This document shows, piece after piece, positions 1 through 8,676 of a stretch of DNA of 64,000 nucleotides; position 1 is the stretch's first letter; the number at the start of each line of letters is the position of its first letter. The notes under the pieces are model-generated. The model made no database searches. It was given only the letters and a program-made list of their open reading frames with translations, and was not told the origin of the DNA. Source of the stretch: Magnetospirillum sp902729445 (lineage in GTDB: Bacteria > Pseudomonadota > Alphaproteobacteria > Rhodospirillales > Magnetospirillaceae); assembly GCF_902729445.1 (NCBI RefSeq), contig NZ_CACVCE010000002.1:62001-126000 (forward strand). The letters run 5' to 3'. A program made the translations under genes and the position numbers.

Positions 1-1116
1 GACCGCCTCCCGCGAGATGGTGGCGGCATGGGCCACCTGGCGCGAAATCTCATCGACCGAGGACGACAATTCCTGGGTGGCGGCCGACACCGCCTGGACG
101 TTGGCGGTGACCTGGCCGGTCATCGAGGTGACGCTGCCGGCCTGGACCATGGTCTGGTCGGCGTTGCCCGACAGGGTCTGCGAATTGCCCAGCAGGCTTT
201 CCGACGAATCCTGGATCTGCTGGACGATGCCGTTGACGCGGCCTTCCAGCGACGTGGCGACCCGCTCCAGCGCCTGGCGGCGGTGGATTTCCGACTGGCG
301 GTCCATCTCGACCTTCTCGAGTTGCGAATAGCCCAGTTTGGCCTTGGTCGCTCGCAACAGCGCGGTCAGGCGCTGGTACTCGCTGACCGGCTCGTCGGTG
401 ATGTCGTGGGCGAAATCGCCGCGTGCCAGGGCGTCGAAATGGCCTTCCATGCGGTTCAGGGGCGCATTGATGCGGCCGATCAGGGCTCGGCCCAGGCCAA
501 CGGCCGCCACCAGGGCGGCGATGATGACGCCGATGCCGGCGGTGTCCATGTTCAGATTGATCAGCTCGGCGGCGGCGATGGTCAGAATGACCGGTACGCT
601 CATCGCCAGCACCATGAGTCCGGTGACACTGTTCCTGGCGTGGGCGATGGCGCCGGCCAGGCCGGTGCGGATCACGCGGCCCTCCTTGATCACCATGCCG
701 TTTGCCCGGCCCTCGCGAAGGTCGGTGTACAGCCTTTCGGCCGCCGCCACCTGCTCGCGACTGGGCTTCGAGCGGATCGACACGAAGCCGGTGATCTGGC
801 CGTTCTCGGTGACCGGCGTGACGTTGGCCCGCACCCAGTAATGGTCGCCATTCCTGGTGCGGTTCTTGACGAAGCCTTCCCACGGCTTGCCGGCCTTGAT
901 GGTCTGCCACAGATCGGCAAAGGCTTCCTTCGGCATGTGGGGATGGCGCACCAGATTGTGCGGGCTGCCCAGCAGTTCCTCCTCGGTGAAGCCGCTGATG
1001 TCGATGAAGGCCTTGTTGACGAAGATGATGCGGCCGCCGGCATCGGTGCGCGATACCAGCATTTCGCCGTCGTTCATCATGACTTCGCGGTTGGTGATCG
1101 GTCCGTTGTCGCGCAT
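1..1116 (-). CDS. PAS-containing methyl-accepting chemotaxis protein (3' end beyond window)
   Basis: The visible 372 codons begin at an ATG ending at 1116 and run off the left edge without a stop. An N-terminal PAS domain (about residues 15-120) carries Aer-like features: 'FVNKAFIDISGF', 'HNLVRHPHMP' and a WV-x-AN-x-TPV segment. Two hydrophobic segments follow at about 150-200, then a HAMP-like linker. The start of the cytoplasmic signalling helix ends in 'ISRQVAHAATISREAV', typical of MCPs. The family senses redox or oxygen through PAS-bound FAD or heme and signals to CheA/CheW. The ligand or cofactor here is not known. The gene stands alone, divergent from pgm. Confidence 0.9.
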   Translation of the reverse strand, partial: MRDNGPITNREVMMNDGEMLVSRTDAGGRIIFVNKAFIDISGFTEEELLGSPHNLVRHPHMPKEAFADLWQTIKAGKPWEGFVKNRTRNGDHYWVRANVTPVTENGQITGFVSIRSKPSREQVAAAERLYTDLREGRANGMVIKEGRVIRTGLAGAIAHARNSVTGLMVLAMSVPVILTIAAAELINLNMDTAGIGVIIAALVAAVGLGRALIGRINAPLNRMEGHFDALARGDFAHDITDEPVSEYQRLTALLRATKAKLGYSQLEKVEMDRQSEIHRRQALERVATSLEGRVNGIVQQIQDSSESLLGNSQTLSGNADQTMVQAGSVTSMTGQVTANVQAVSAATQELSSSVDEISRQVAHAATISREAV

Positions 1117-1366
1117 GGGAAACCTCGCCGTCTTAAGAATGAGAAGCATACTTAGGTCTAGTACGTGGTCGAGTCGTCGGGGAAATCAACCACAAAATTT
1201 TTGTTTTTCGTAATTCCAGCTAAGGTTTGAAGGCATTGTATAAAAAAGAAAAATACGCACATACCCAAGCGTGGTAGTGGGACATATGCGTGCCCTCGGA
1301 GATTGACAGCCACCCGCCCTTGGGCCATCACACAAGGACGCAGGAAGCCCGAGGGAGAATGAGCGC

Positions 1367-2995
1367 ATGAGTGCCGTCCGGATCATTCAGACCACCCCGT
1401 TCGACGGGCAGAAGCCGGGAACGTCCGGCTTGCGCAAGAAGGTCAAGACCTTCGCCCAGCCGCATTATCTGGAAAATTTCGTTCAAGCGATCTTCGGATC
1501 GATCGGCGAGGTCGGCGGCAAGGTTCTGGTGCTGGGCGGCGATGGCCGCTTTCACAACCGCACTGCCTGCCAGACCATCCTGAAGATGGCCGCCGCCAAC
1601 GGTTTCGCCCGGGTGATGGTCGGGCGTGGCGGCATCTTGTCGACGCCGGCGGCGTCTTGCGTGATCCGCAAGTACCGGACCTTCGGCGGCATCATCTTGT
1701 CGGCCAGCCACAATCCCGGCGGCCCGGATGAGGATTTCGGCATCAAGTACAACATCCCGGCCGGCGGCCCGGCCCCCGAGGCGGTGACCGAGGCGATCTT
1801 CGCCCGTTCGAAGACCATCACCGAGTACCGCATCTGGGACGGCGCCGACATCGACCTGGACCGTCTGGGGACCCAGCAATTGGGGCCGATGGCGGTCGAG
1901 GTGTTCGACCCCGTGGCCGATTACGCCGACCTGATGCAGACCCTGTTCGATTTCGACGCCATCCGCGCCGCCTTCAAGGCCGGCTTTCGCATGAAGTTCG
2001 ACGCCATGCACGCGGTGACCGGCCCCTATGCCAAGGCCATCCTGGAAGGCATGTTGGGGGCGCCGGCCGGCACGGTGATGAACGGCACGCCGCTGGAAGA
2101 TTTCGGCCACGGCCATCCCGACCCCAATCTGGTTCACGCCCACGAATTGGTGGAAGCCTTGTTCGGTGCCGATGCTCCCGATTTCGGCGCGGCGTCGGAC
2201 GGTGACGGCGACCGCAACATGATCCTGGGCAAGAATTTCTATGTGACGCCGTCGGACAGTCTGGCCGTTCTGGCGGCCAACGCCACGCTGTGCCCGGGTT
2301 ATGCCAAGGGCTTGAAGGGCATCGCGCGGTCGATGCCGACCTCGGCGGCGCCCGACCGCGTCGCCGCTGCCCTGGGCATCCCGGCCTTCGAGACGCCGAC
2401 GGGGTGGAAGTTCTTCGGCACCTTGCTCGATGCCGGTCTGGCCACCCTGTGCGGCGAGGAAAGCTTCGGCACCGGCTCGGACCATGTGCGAGAAAAAGAC
2501 GGGCTGTGGGCGGTGCTGATGTGGCTGAACGTGTTGGCCGTCCGCAACGAGCCGGTGGCCGACATCGTGCGCGCCCATTGGGCCAAGTATGGCCGCAACG
2601 TCTATTCCCGCCACGATTACGAAGGCATCGATTCGGCCGCCGCCAACGGTCTGATGGACCATCTGCGCGGCCTGGATTTGAAGGGCAAGGCGCTGGGGGC
2701 CTATAAGGTCGCCTTCAACGACGATTTCGCCTATACCGACCCGGTGGACGGCAGCATCAGCACCCAGCAGGGCATCCGCATCGTCTTCGAGGACGGCAGC
2801 CGCGTGGTGTTCCGCCTGTCCGGCACCGGCACCGAGGGGGCGACGCTGCGCGTCTATATCGAACAGTTCGAGCCCAATGTGACCAAGCACCATCTGGACC
2901 CGCAAGTGGCCCTGGCGGATTTGATCAAGATCGCCCGCGACGTGGCGCAAATCGAGGCCCGCACCGGGCGGGCCGAGCCCACGGTGATTACCTAG
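1367..2995 (+). CDS. pgm: alpha-D-glucose phosphate-specific phosphoglucomutase
   Basis: Interconverts glucose 1-phosphate and glucose 6-phosphate, linking glycogen and sugar-nucleotide synthesis to glycolysis in the cytoplasm. The 542-residue length matches the family. The N-terminus TPFDGQKPGTSGLRKKV is characteristic of this class. The phosphoserine loop is ILSASHNPGG, the metal loop is DGDGDRNM, the sugar-binding loop is GEESFGTGSD, and a C-terminal RLSGTGTEG phosphate-binding loop is present. A GGGAGAA ribosome site precedes the ATG. The gene is followed by a repeat element and by a second phosphohexomutase on the same strand, so the pair may share sugar-phosphate metabolism without clear operon structure. 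Confidence 0.96.
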   Translation: MSAVRIIQTTPFDGQKPGTSGLRKKVKTFAQPHYLENFVQAIFGSIGEVGGKVLVLGGDGRFHNRTACQTILKMAAANGFARVMVGRGGILSTPAASCVIRKYRTFGGIILSASHNPGGPDEDFGIKYNIPAGGPAPEAVTEAIFARSKTITEYRIWDGADIDLDRLGTQQLGPMAVEVFDPVADYADLMQTLFDFDAIRAAFKAGFRMKFDAMHAVTGPYAKAILEGMLGAPAGTVMNGTPLEDFGHGHPDPNLVHAHELVEALFGADAPDFGAASDGDGDRNMILGKNFYVTPSDSLAVLAANATLCPGYAKGLKGIARSMPTSAAPDRVAAALGIPAFETPTGWKFFGTLLDAGLATLCGEESFGTGSDHVREKDGLWAVLMWLNVLAVRNEPVADIVRAHWAKYGRNVYSRHDYEGIDSAAANGLMDHLRGLDLKGKALGAYKVAFNDDFAYTDPVDGSISTQQGIRIVFEDGSRVVFRLSGTGTEGATLRVYIEQFEPNVTKHHLDPQVALADLIKIARDVAQIEARTGRAEPTVIT

Positions 2996-3008
2996 GAAAG
3001 AGAATTTT

Positions 3009-3228
3009 ACCACAGAGGCACAGAGACACAGAGAGACCGTGCCACACGGCATCAGCATACTTCCTCGTCATTGCCGGGCTTGACCCGGCAATCCACGTGG
3101 TGCCGCATTTGAAGCGTTGACAGTGCGGAACGACGTGGATGCCCGGAACAAGTCCGGGCAAGACGAGGAAGGGGAGGTCGGGCGGAACCAATTTGAAAGG
3201 CATCTCTGTGCCTCTGTGCCTCGGTGGT
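3009..3228. repeat. nested inverted-repeat element between the two phosphohexomutase genes
   Basis: The outer arms 3009-3034 and 3203-3228 match in 24 of 26 positions as inverted repeats and consist of CACAGAGGCACAGAG-like sequence. Inside lie two inverted copies of an about 43-bp REP-like unit. One starts near 3065 (ATTGCCGGGCTTGACCCGGC) and the other ends near 3173. Each unit contains its own small palindrome. A related unit occurs at the right end of the window. This is non-coding, MITE- or REP-like DNA, and it fills most of the gap between the genes. Confidence 0.8.
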
Positions 3229-3248
3229 TCATCCAGCAAGGAACAGCG

Positions 3249-4625
3249 ATGACCCATACCTTCCACCCCACCATCCTGCGCGAATACGACATCCGCGGCA
3301 TCGTCGGCGAGACCCTGTCGGCCGCCGACGCCCGCGCCATCGGCCAGGCCTTCGGCAGCCGGGTCCGCCAGGCCGGCGGTTCGGTGGTGTGCGTCGGCTG
3401 GGACGGACGGCTGTCCAGCCTGGAACTGGCCGGCGCCCTGACCGAAGGGCTGATGTCCACCGGCTGCACGGTGCGCCGGGTCGGTCGTGGGCCGACGCCG
3501 ATGCTGTATTACGCCGCCAAGGTGCGCGATGCCGACGGCGGCATCATGGTCACCGGCAGCCACAACCCGCCGACCCATAACGGCTTCAAGATGGTGTTTC
3601 AGGGCAAGCCGTTTTTCGGCTCCGACATTCGCGGCCTGGGCGAAATCGCGGCGGCCGGTGATTTCGTCCAAGGCCAGGGCAGCGTGGTCGAGGACGATAT
3701 CCGCCTCGAATATTGCGACCGCCTGGTCCAGGATTGGGACGGCAAGCGCGAGCTGCGGGTGGTGTGGGATTGCGGCAACGGCGCCGCCGGCGAGATCACC
3801 GAGATGCTGGCCAAGAAGCTGCCCGGCCGTCATACCGTGCTGTTCGGCGAGATCGACGGCCGTTTCCCCAACCACCACCCCGACCCGACCGAGCCGCATA
3901 ATTTGCGGGCGCTGCAAGATGCCGTGCTGTTCGAGCGGGCCGATATCGGCATCGCCTTCGATGGCGACGGCGACCGCATCGGGGTGATCGACAACGAGGG
4001 CCGCATCCTGTGGGGCGACCAGATCCTGGTGATCCTGGCCGAGGATTTGCTGAAGACCCGGCCGGGCGCGACCATCATCGCCGACGTCAAGGCCAGCCAG
4101 GTGTTCTTCGAGGAAGTGGCCCGCATGGGCGGCAAGCCGGTGATGGGGCGCACCGGGCATTCGCTGATCAAGACCCAGATGGCCGAGATCGGCGCCCCGC
4201 TGGCCGGCGAGATGAGCGGTCACATCTTCTTCGCCGACCGCTATTACGGCTTCGACGACGCGCTTTATGCCGCCATCCGCCTGCTGGGCATCGTGTCGCG
4301 CATGGAGCGCCAGACCCTGGGCGCCCGGCGCGACAAGCTGCCGCACATGGTCAACACGCCGGAAATGCGCTTCGACTGCGCCGACGAACGCAAGTTCGCG
4401 GTGATCCATGAGGTCAAGGATCGCCTGGCCGCCGAGGGCGCCAAGGTCAATGCCATCGACGGCGTCCGCGTCGATACCCCCGACGGCTGGTGGCTGTTGC
4501 GCGCGTCCAATACCCAGGCGGTGCTGGTGGCCCGCTGCGAGGCCAAGTCGGTCGAGGGCTTGAAGCGTCTGCGGGCCGCCCTGGAAGCGCAGTTGGCCAA
4601 AAGTGCGGTTACCTTGCCGGGCTGA
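3249..4625 (+). CDS. pgmG: phosphomannomutase/phosphoglucomutase
   Basis: Bifunctional hexose phosphate mutase of the AlgC/PgmG type, which makes mannose 1-phosphate or glucose 1-phosphate for exopolysaccharide and LPS precursors. It has 458 residues. Visible motifs are the start 'LREYDIRGIVGETL', the phosphoserine loop VTGSHNPPTHNGFK, the metal loop FDGDGDRIGV, the sugar loop GEMSGH and a C-terminal RASNTQAVLVARCE phosphate-binding segment. I chose the ATG at 3249 (behind an AAGGAACAG site). An earlier in-frame start at 3117 would translate the repeat element and has no family support. The gene-symbol choice among pgmG, manB and algC is uncertain; the enzyme class is not. Confidence 0.94.
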   Translation: MTHTFHPTILREYDIRGIVGETLSAADARAIGQAFGSRVRQAGGSVVCVGWDGRLSSLELAGALTEGLMSTGCTVRRVGRGPTPMLYYAAKVRDADGGIMVTGSHNPPTHNGFKMVFQGKPFFGSDIRGLGEIAAAGDFVQGQGSVVEDDIRLEYCDRLVQDWDGKRELRVVWDCGNGAAGEITEMLAKKLPGRHTVLFGEIDGRFPNHHPDPTEPHNLRALQDAVLFERADIGIAFDGDGDRIGVIDNEGRILWGDQILVILAEDLLKTRPGATIIADVKASQVFFEEVARMGGKPVMGRTGHSLIKTQMAEIGAPLAGEMSGHIFFADRYYGFDDALYAAIRLLGIVSRMERQTLGARRDKLPHMVNTPEMRFDCADERKFAVIHEVKDRLAAEGAKVNAIDGVRVDTPDGWWLLRASNTQAVLVARCEAKSVEGLKRLRAALEAQLAKSAVTLPG

Positions 4626-4668
4626 CGGCGCCGGGCCATAATCGGCGGGTGGGCTTGGAGCATGGCCG

Positions 4669-5154
4669 GTGAACCTGTTCTTCTACGGCACCCTGATGGA
4701 CCCCGAGGTCCGCGAGATCGTCTGCGGCCGGCCGCTCGACACCGTCGAGCCGGCGGTGGCCCAGGGATTTCGCCGCGTCCACGTCGCCGGCCGCCATTAT
4801 CCGATGCTGCTGTCCCATGCCTCGGGCTGGGTCGACGGATTGCTGGTCACCCGGGTCGAACCCGAGGCGGTGCACCGCCTGCAGGTTTATGAGGGCTGGG
4901 AATACGCCCTGCACCCGATCCGGGTGCGTACCCATTCGGGTCAGGTGGTGATGGCCCATGTGTTCATGTGTCCGCCGACCATCCGCCCCGATCCCCGCCA
5001 GTGGCGGCTGGAAACCTGGCTGCTGCGCCACAAGCGCCCGTTCCTGCGCAAGGCCCAGGCCTTGATGGAACGCGCCTTGAAGCGGCGCGGCGGCGGCGTC
5101 GCCGGCCGGCTCCCCCGGCCCGGCCTGGCGCCCAAGCTGCGCCGTCAGGGCTGA
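4669..5154 (+). CDS. gamma-glutamylcyclotransferase (AIG2-like) family protein
   Basis: A 161-residue cytoplasmic protein starting with GTG. The N-terminal 'LFFYGTLMDPEVRE' is the substrate-pocket signature (YGTL) of the GGCT/AIG2 fold. A 'GLLVTRVEPEAVHRLQVYEGWEY' type segment supplies the conserved acidic/aromatic stretch before the second half of the barrel. Family members release 5-oxoproline from gamma-glutamyl compounds, but many bacterial members have unknown substrates, so function is assigned only to family. The basic C-terminal tail (from about residue 120) is not conserved. The gene converges on the creatininase-family gene with a 10-bp overlap of the 3' ends. Confidence 0.8.
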   Translation: MNLFFYGTLMDPEVREIVCGRPLDTVEPAVAQGFRRVHVAGRHYPMLLSHASGWVDGLLVTRVEPEAVHRLQVYEGWEYALHPIRVRTHSGQVVMAHVFMCPPTIRPDPRQWRLETWLLRHKRPFLRKAQALMERALKRRGGGVAGRLPRPGLAPKLRRQG

Positions 5155-5885
5155 GTGAAGAAGTCCGAGGCCAGACGGGTCATTTCGTCGGTGGCGATCT
5201 TCAGCAATTCCCGGCCTGCCTCCGGGCTGGCCAGCGACGGGTTCGAGCCGATGCGGCCGTCGGGGAAGCGTTCGCGGAAATCCGCAGGCCCGAAGAACGC
5301 GCCGGTCGGCGCCACCGCCGGCACCAGCGGGTGCGGGTCGGCCAGGTCGGGATGAAGCGCCCAGGTCAGCGCCACTTCGGGCGGTGTCGCGTGCGAACCG
5401 ACCATGTCTGCGAACAATCGGTGCGAGGCCGCCATCACCTCGGGCGTTTCCCACCAATTGACCAGCCGGGTCCGCAAGGCCGGGCGAGGGGACAGGCGGT
5501 CCAGTTCCATCTGGGTCTGGGAAAAGGCGGCGTTGATCGTGGCGACATTGCCGCCATGGCCGTTGATCATCAACACCCGGTCGAAGCCGTGGCGAACCAG
5601 CGACAGCAGGCAATCCTCGACCACCGCCAGCAAGGTCGAGGGCTTCAGCGTCATGGTGCCCGGAAAGGCCATGTGGTGCTGGGCCATACCGATGGCCAGG
5701 GTGGGCGCAACCACAACCCCCAACGCTTCGCCCACCTTGTCGGCGACCGCTTCGGCGCACAAGGCGTCGGTGCCGATCAGGCCGGTGGGGCCATGCTGCT
5801 CGGTCGAGCCGATGGGCAGGATGATGGCGGTGGAATGGGCCAGATAGGCCTCGACCTGGGGCCAGGTCATCAAATGCAGGCGCAT
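5145..5885 (-). CDS. creatininase family amidohydrolase
   Basis: 246 residues from the ATG ending at 5885. The family hydrolyses creatinine or related cyclic amides (including mycofactocin- and riboflavin/F420-related substrates) with a dinuclear metal centre. Metal-ligand motifs are visible: the 'PIGSTEQHGP' segment, the following 'GTDA' and the 'MINGHGGN' loop, with 'PGTMTLKPSTL' between. The substrate cannot be told from sequence. Longer in-frame starts run up to 6314 and would overlap the TraR-like gene on the opposite strand, so they are not used. It is monocistronic, with a hairpin-rich upstream region. Confidence 0.85.
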   Translation of the reverse strand: MRLHLMTWPQVEAYLAHSTAIILPIGSTEQHGPTGLIGTDALCAEAVADKVGEALGVVVAPTLAIGMAQHHMAFPGTMTLKPSTLLAVVEDCLLSLVRHGFDRVLMINGHGGNVATINAAFSQTQMELDRLSPRPALRTRLVNWWETPEVMAASHRLFADMVGSHATPPEVALTWALHPDLADPHPLVPAVAPTGAFFGPADFRERFPDGRIGSNPSLASPEAGRELLKIATDEMTRLASDFFTQP

Positions 5886-5955
5886 GCAGGAAACTCCGCT
5901 GGTGTCGGCGCCATTATCCATCTTGGCGCGATCTTGCCCACCCCCAGTGTCCTGC

Positions 5956-5984
5956 CCCCGAAATTCGCATAGCGAATTCCGGGG
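5956..5984. repeat. short inverted repeat (hairpin)
   Basis: Arms CCCCGAAATTCGC (5956-5968) and 5972-5984 pair with one mismatch around a 3-nt spacer ATA. It lies upstream of the creatininase-family gene and next to a second, longer hairpin that shares the CCCCGAA/TTCGCAT theme, so both may be copies of one palindromic element. Confidence 0.7.
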
Positions 5985-6011
5985 AAAAGCAGGCCACCAA
6001 TCCGTTGAATC

Positions 6012-6063
6012 GTGTGGTGACCCCGACGTCCGCATTCCCATGCGAACTTCGGGGTCACCACAC
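6012..6063. repeat. 24-bp-arm hairpin upstream of traR-like and creatininase genes
   Basis: Arms 6012-6035 and 6040-6063 are complementary in 22 of 24 positions with a TCCC loop. The arms begin GTGTGGTGACCCCGA. It lies between divergent genes. It may be a REP-type palindrome or a structured transcript end; it has no T-tract, so a simple terminator is unlikely. Confidence 0.75.
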
Positions 6064-6149
6064 AAGGTATGTGACGAAGTTTTCATTTTGCATTCGCCAT
6101 TCGCCCGTGGATAATGCTTTCCCACCATATCTAGTGGTCGGAGGGGGAG

Positions 6150-6380
6150 ATGGACGATATCGATTGCGCTGCGGAGCGTGTTGAAGCGTTCAACGCGGTG
6201 GCGCTGAAGGCGGTCCTCGACCGCATGGCCGGTCCGGCGTCTTCGGGAATTTGTCGCGCCTGTGGTTGCGCCATCGAGGATGAACGGCTGCAGGCCAATC
6301 CGCACGCGCGCCATTGTCGCGAATGTGCCGACGAAATCGAGGCCGAAACCCGTCGAAAGAACCGCTGCGGCCCGCGCTGA
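6150..6380 (+). CDS. TraR/DksA-type C4 zinc-finger protein
   Basis: A 76-residue protein with the four-cysteine finger C-x2-C ... C-x2-C (CRACG at about 36-40 and CREC at about 56-59) typical of the TraR/DksA family. It lacks the long coiled coil of DksA, so it resembles short TraR proteins, which bind the secondary channel of RNA polymerase. That role is inferred here from the family. A GAGGGGG ribosome site precedes the ATG. It lies just upstream of the hybrid kinase gene, in the same direction. Confidence 0.75.
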   Translation: MDDIDCAAERVEAFNAVALKAVLDRMAGPASSGICRACGCAIEDERLQANPHARHCRECADEIEAETRRKNRCGPR

Positions 6381-6432
6381 TCGGGTCCCTACCCCATTGC
6401 GGGGGGTGGTGGTCGCGCGGTAGAGTTTCGGT

Positions 6433-8676
6433 GTGTCAGATCAAACATCGCCTTCGTCGCCCTGCTGCCAGCCCGCGCCGGTTCCGGTTCGCCCGGGGCG
6501 GTCCCTGTCTGGCAAGGTGCTTGCCGCGGCGCTGATCTCGACCTTCCTGGTGGTCGCCGCCGCCGAGGCCTATCGGCTGCACTCCGTGCGGGGCGAGCGG
6601 CTTGATCGCCTGCAGCAGAAGGCCTTGTCCACCGCCGAGGTTCAGGCGCTGTCGATGGCGCGCCCCTTGTTCGATTTCGACGACGAGGTGGTGGGCGTGT
6701 TGGTCCACGCCCTGGCCGGCGATCCCGAGGTGCTGTGGGCCGAGGTCCAGAATTCCGAGGGCGAGATCGTCGCTTCCTTGCGTGAGCGGGGCGAATCCTC
6801 GCTGGTGTCCGAGCGCGCCATCACCTATCGCAATCGCGGTGACGATATCGCCGTCGGACAATTGGCCATCGGCTTTTCCAGCGCCGCCGCCGATGCCGAA
6901 CTGCGCCGTCATGCGATGGTCAGCGTCGGCGGCCTGCTGGCGATGTTCCTGGCCTTGTCGCTGGCCATCACCGGGTCGTTCCGCCGCATCAGCATGCCCT
7001 TGGCGGAAATGAGCCGCACCCTGCGGGCGCTGGCCGGCGGCCGCAAGGATCTGGTGGTGCCGGGGACCGACCGCGACGACGAGATCGGCGACATGGCCCG
7101 CGCCGCCGAGGTGTTCCGCCGCCATGTCGGCGAAATCGAGCGGCTCGAGGCCGAGAAGGCTCAGGCCGCGGTGATTCGCGACAGCGAGCAGCGGCTGCGT
7201 CTGATGGTCGAGGCCTTGCCGATTCCCCTGGTGATGACCAGCCTGGGCGACGATTCGCGCATCTTGTTCGCCAACCGCTCGTTGCGCGACGATTTCATCG
7301 GGGGCGGCGATCCGGTCGGATTGCCGGTCTCGGAGGTGTGGGTCGACCTGGCCGAGCGCGAGCGGATGCTGGAACACATCGCCGTCTCGGGCGCCGTGCG
7401 CAATTTCGAGACCAGGCTGCGCCGTCCCGGGGGAGCTGAATTCTGGGCGCTGCTTTCGCTGGTCAAGACCGAGTATCTGGGCCAACAGGTGTTGCTGGGC
7501 GGGATCACCGACATCAGCGATCGCCACCGCATGGAACAAGACCTGACCGAGGCCAAGGACCAGGCCGAGGCGGCGACCCGGGCAAAATCCGAGTTCCTGG
7601 CCACCATGAGCCACGAAATCAGGACGCCGATGAACGGCATCCTGGGGATGGCCGAGTTGCTGCGTGACGGCCCGCTGGACGAGGCCCAGCGCAGTCAGGT
7701 CGAGACGCTGTGCGCCTCGGGCCGGGCCTTGCAGGCCTTGCTGGGCGACATTTTGGACTTGTCGAAGCTGGAAGCCGGCCGGTTGGAGCTGAACACACAG
7801 GTTTTCGACCCGCGCCGCCTGTTCGCCGAGGTGTCCGACCTTCTGGGCTTCAAGGCGCGCGAGAAGGGGCTGCATCTCGGAATGGCGGTGGCGCCGGAAG
7901 TGCCCAGCCGGCTGGAAGGCGACGATCTCCGTCTGCGCCAAGTGGTGCTGAATCTGGTCGGTAACGCGGTCAAGTTCACCGAACAGGGGACCATCGCCCT
8001 GACCGCCTCGTTGATGTCGCGTGATCCCTTGGTTCTGCGGGTCGATGTGGTCGATACCGGCATGGGCATTGGCCCCGACACCATGCCGCAACTCTTCTCG
8101 CCGTTCAGCCAGGGCGACAGCCAGATCGCGCGCCGCTTCGGGGGTACCGGCCTGGGGCTGGCGATCGCGCGCCGTCTGGTCGAGGCCCAGGGTGGCACCA
8201 TCGGCGCCGAAAGCCGCCCGGGCGAAGGCAGCCGCTTCTGGTTCGAGGTGCCGATGAAGGCCGCCGACGACAATGCCGTCACCGCCGACGGCGACGTTCC
8301 GGTGCCGCCGCTGGATATCTTGATGGCCGAGGACAATCCGGTGAACCAGAAGGTGGTGCAGGTGTTCCTGGAACGCCGTGGCCACCGCGTTCATGCCGTG
8401 CCGGATGGCGCCCAGGCGCTGGAGGCGTTGCGGACCCGCCCCTACGATGTGGTGCTGATGGACATGCAGATGCCGGTGATGGACGGGCTGGAGGCGACGC
8501 GGGCCATCCGGTCGCTGCCGGCCCCGGCCGGCCAGGTGCCGATCGTCGCCTTGACCGCCAATGCCTTCCGCTCGGATGCCGAATCCTGCGCCGCCGCCGG
8601 CATGAACGGCTTCCTGGCCAAGCCGGTCGATTTTTTTCAATTGCAGGCGACGTTGGCTCGCTGGGCGGCGAAATGA
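6433..8676 (+). CDS. hybrid sensor histidine kinase/response regulator
   Basis: A 747-residue inner-membrane kinase with a GTG start. Order of parts: TM1 about 28-45; periplasmic sensor about 46-160; TM2 about 160-182; HAMP about 183-240 (ends DDEIGDMARAAEVFRRH); PAS about 250-370. HisKA follows with His394 in 'ATMSHEIRTPMNG', then HATPase with N box 'LVGNAVKFTE', 'DTGMGIG' and 'GGTGLGLAIARRL', and a REC domain with phospho-acceptor Asp677 in 'VLMDMQMPVMDG'. It autophosphorylates and relays internally; no Hpt domain or cognate output regulator is visible nearby. Its stop overlaps the start of the periplasmic-binding-protein gene by 4 bp, which suggests a shared sensory role. Confidence 0.93.
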   Translation: MSDQTSPSSPCCQPAPVPVRPGRSLSGKVLAAALISTFLVVAAAEAYRLHSVRGERLDRLQQKALSTAEVQALSMARPLFDFDDEVVGVLVHALAGDPEVLWAEVQNSEGEIVASLRERGESSLVSERAITYRNRGDDIAVGQLAIGFSSAAADAELRRHAMVSVGGLLAMFLALSLAITGSFRRISMPLAEMSRTLRALAGGRKDLVVPGTDRDDEIGDMARAAEVFRRHVGEIERLEAEKAQAAVIRDSEQRLRLMVEALPIPLVMTSLGDDSRILFANRSLRDDFIGGGDPVGLPVSEVWVDLAERERMLEHIAVSGAVRNFETRLRRPGGAEFWALLSLVKTEYLGQQVLLGGITDISDRHRMEQDLTEAKDQAEAATRAKSEFLATMSHEIRTPMNGILGMAELLRDGPLDEAQRSQVETLCASGRALQALLGDILDLSKLEAGRLELNTQVFDPRRLFAEVSDLLGFKAREKGLHLGMAVAPEVPSRLEGDDLRLRQVVLNLVGNAVKFTEQGTIALTASLMSRDPLVLRVDVVDTGMGIGPDTMPQLFSPFSQGDSQIARRFGGTGLGLAIARRLVEAQGGTIGAESRPGEGSRFWFEVPMKAADDNAVTADGDVPVPPLDILMAEDNPVNQKVVQVFLERRGHRVHAVPDGAQALEALRTRPYDVVLMDMQMPVMDGLEATRAIRSLPAPAGQVPIVALTANAFRSDAESCAAAGMNGFLAKPVDFFQLQATLARWAAK

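Noticed and set aside
3117..3248. Longer N-terminus for the phosphomannomutase
   Set aside because: These codons come from the repeat element; the family start MTHTFHPTILREYDIRG has its own ribosome site.
5886..6314. 143-codon N-terminal extension of the creatininase-family protein
   Set aside because: It would overlap the zinc-finger gene and translate two hairpins; family similarity begins at 5885.
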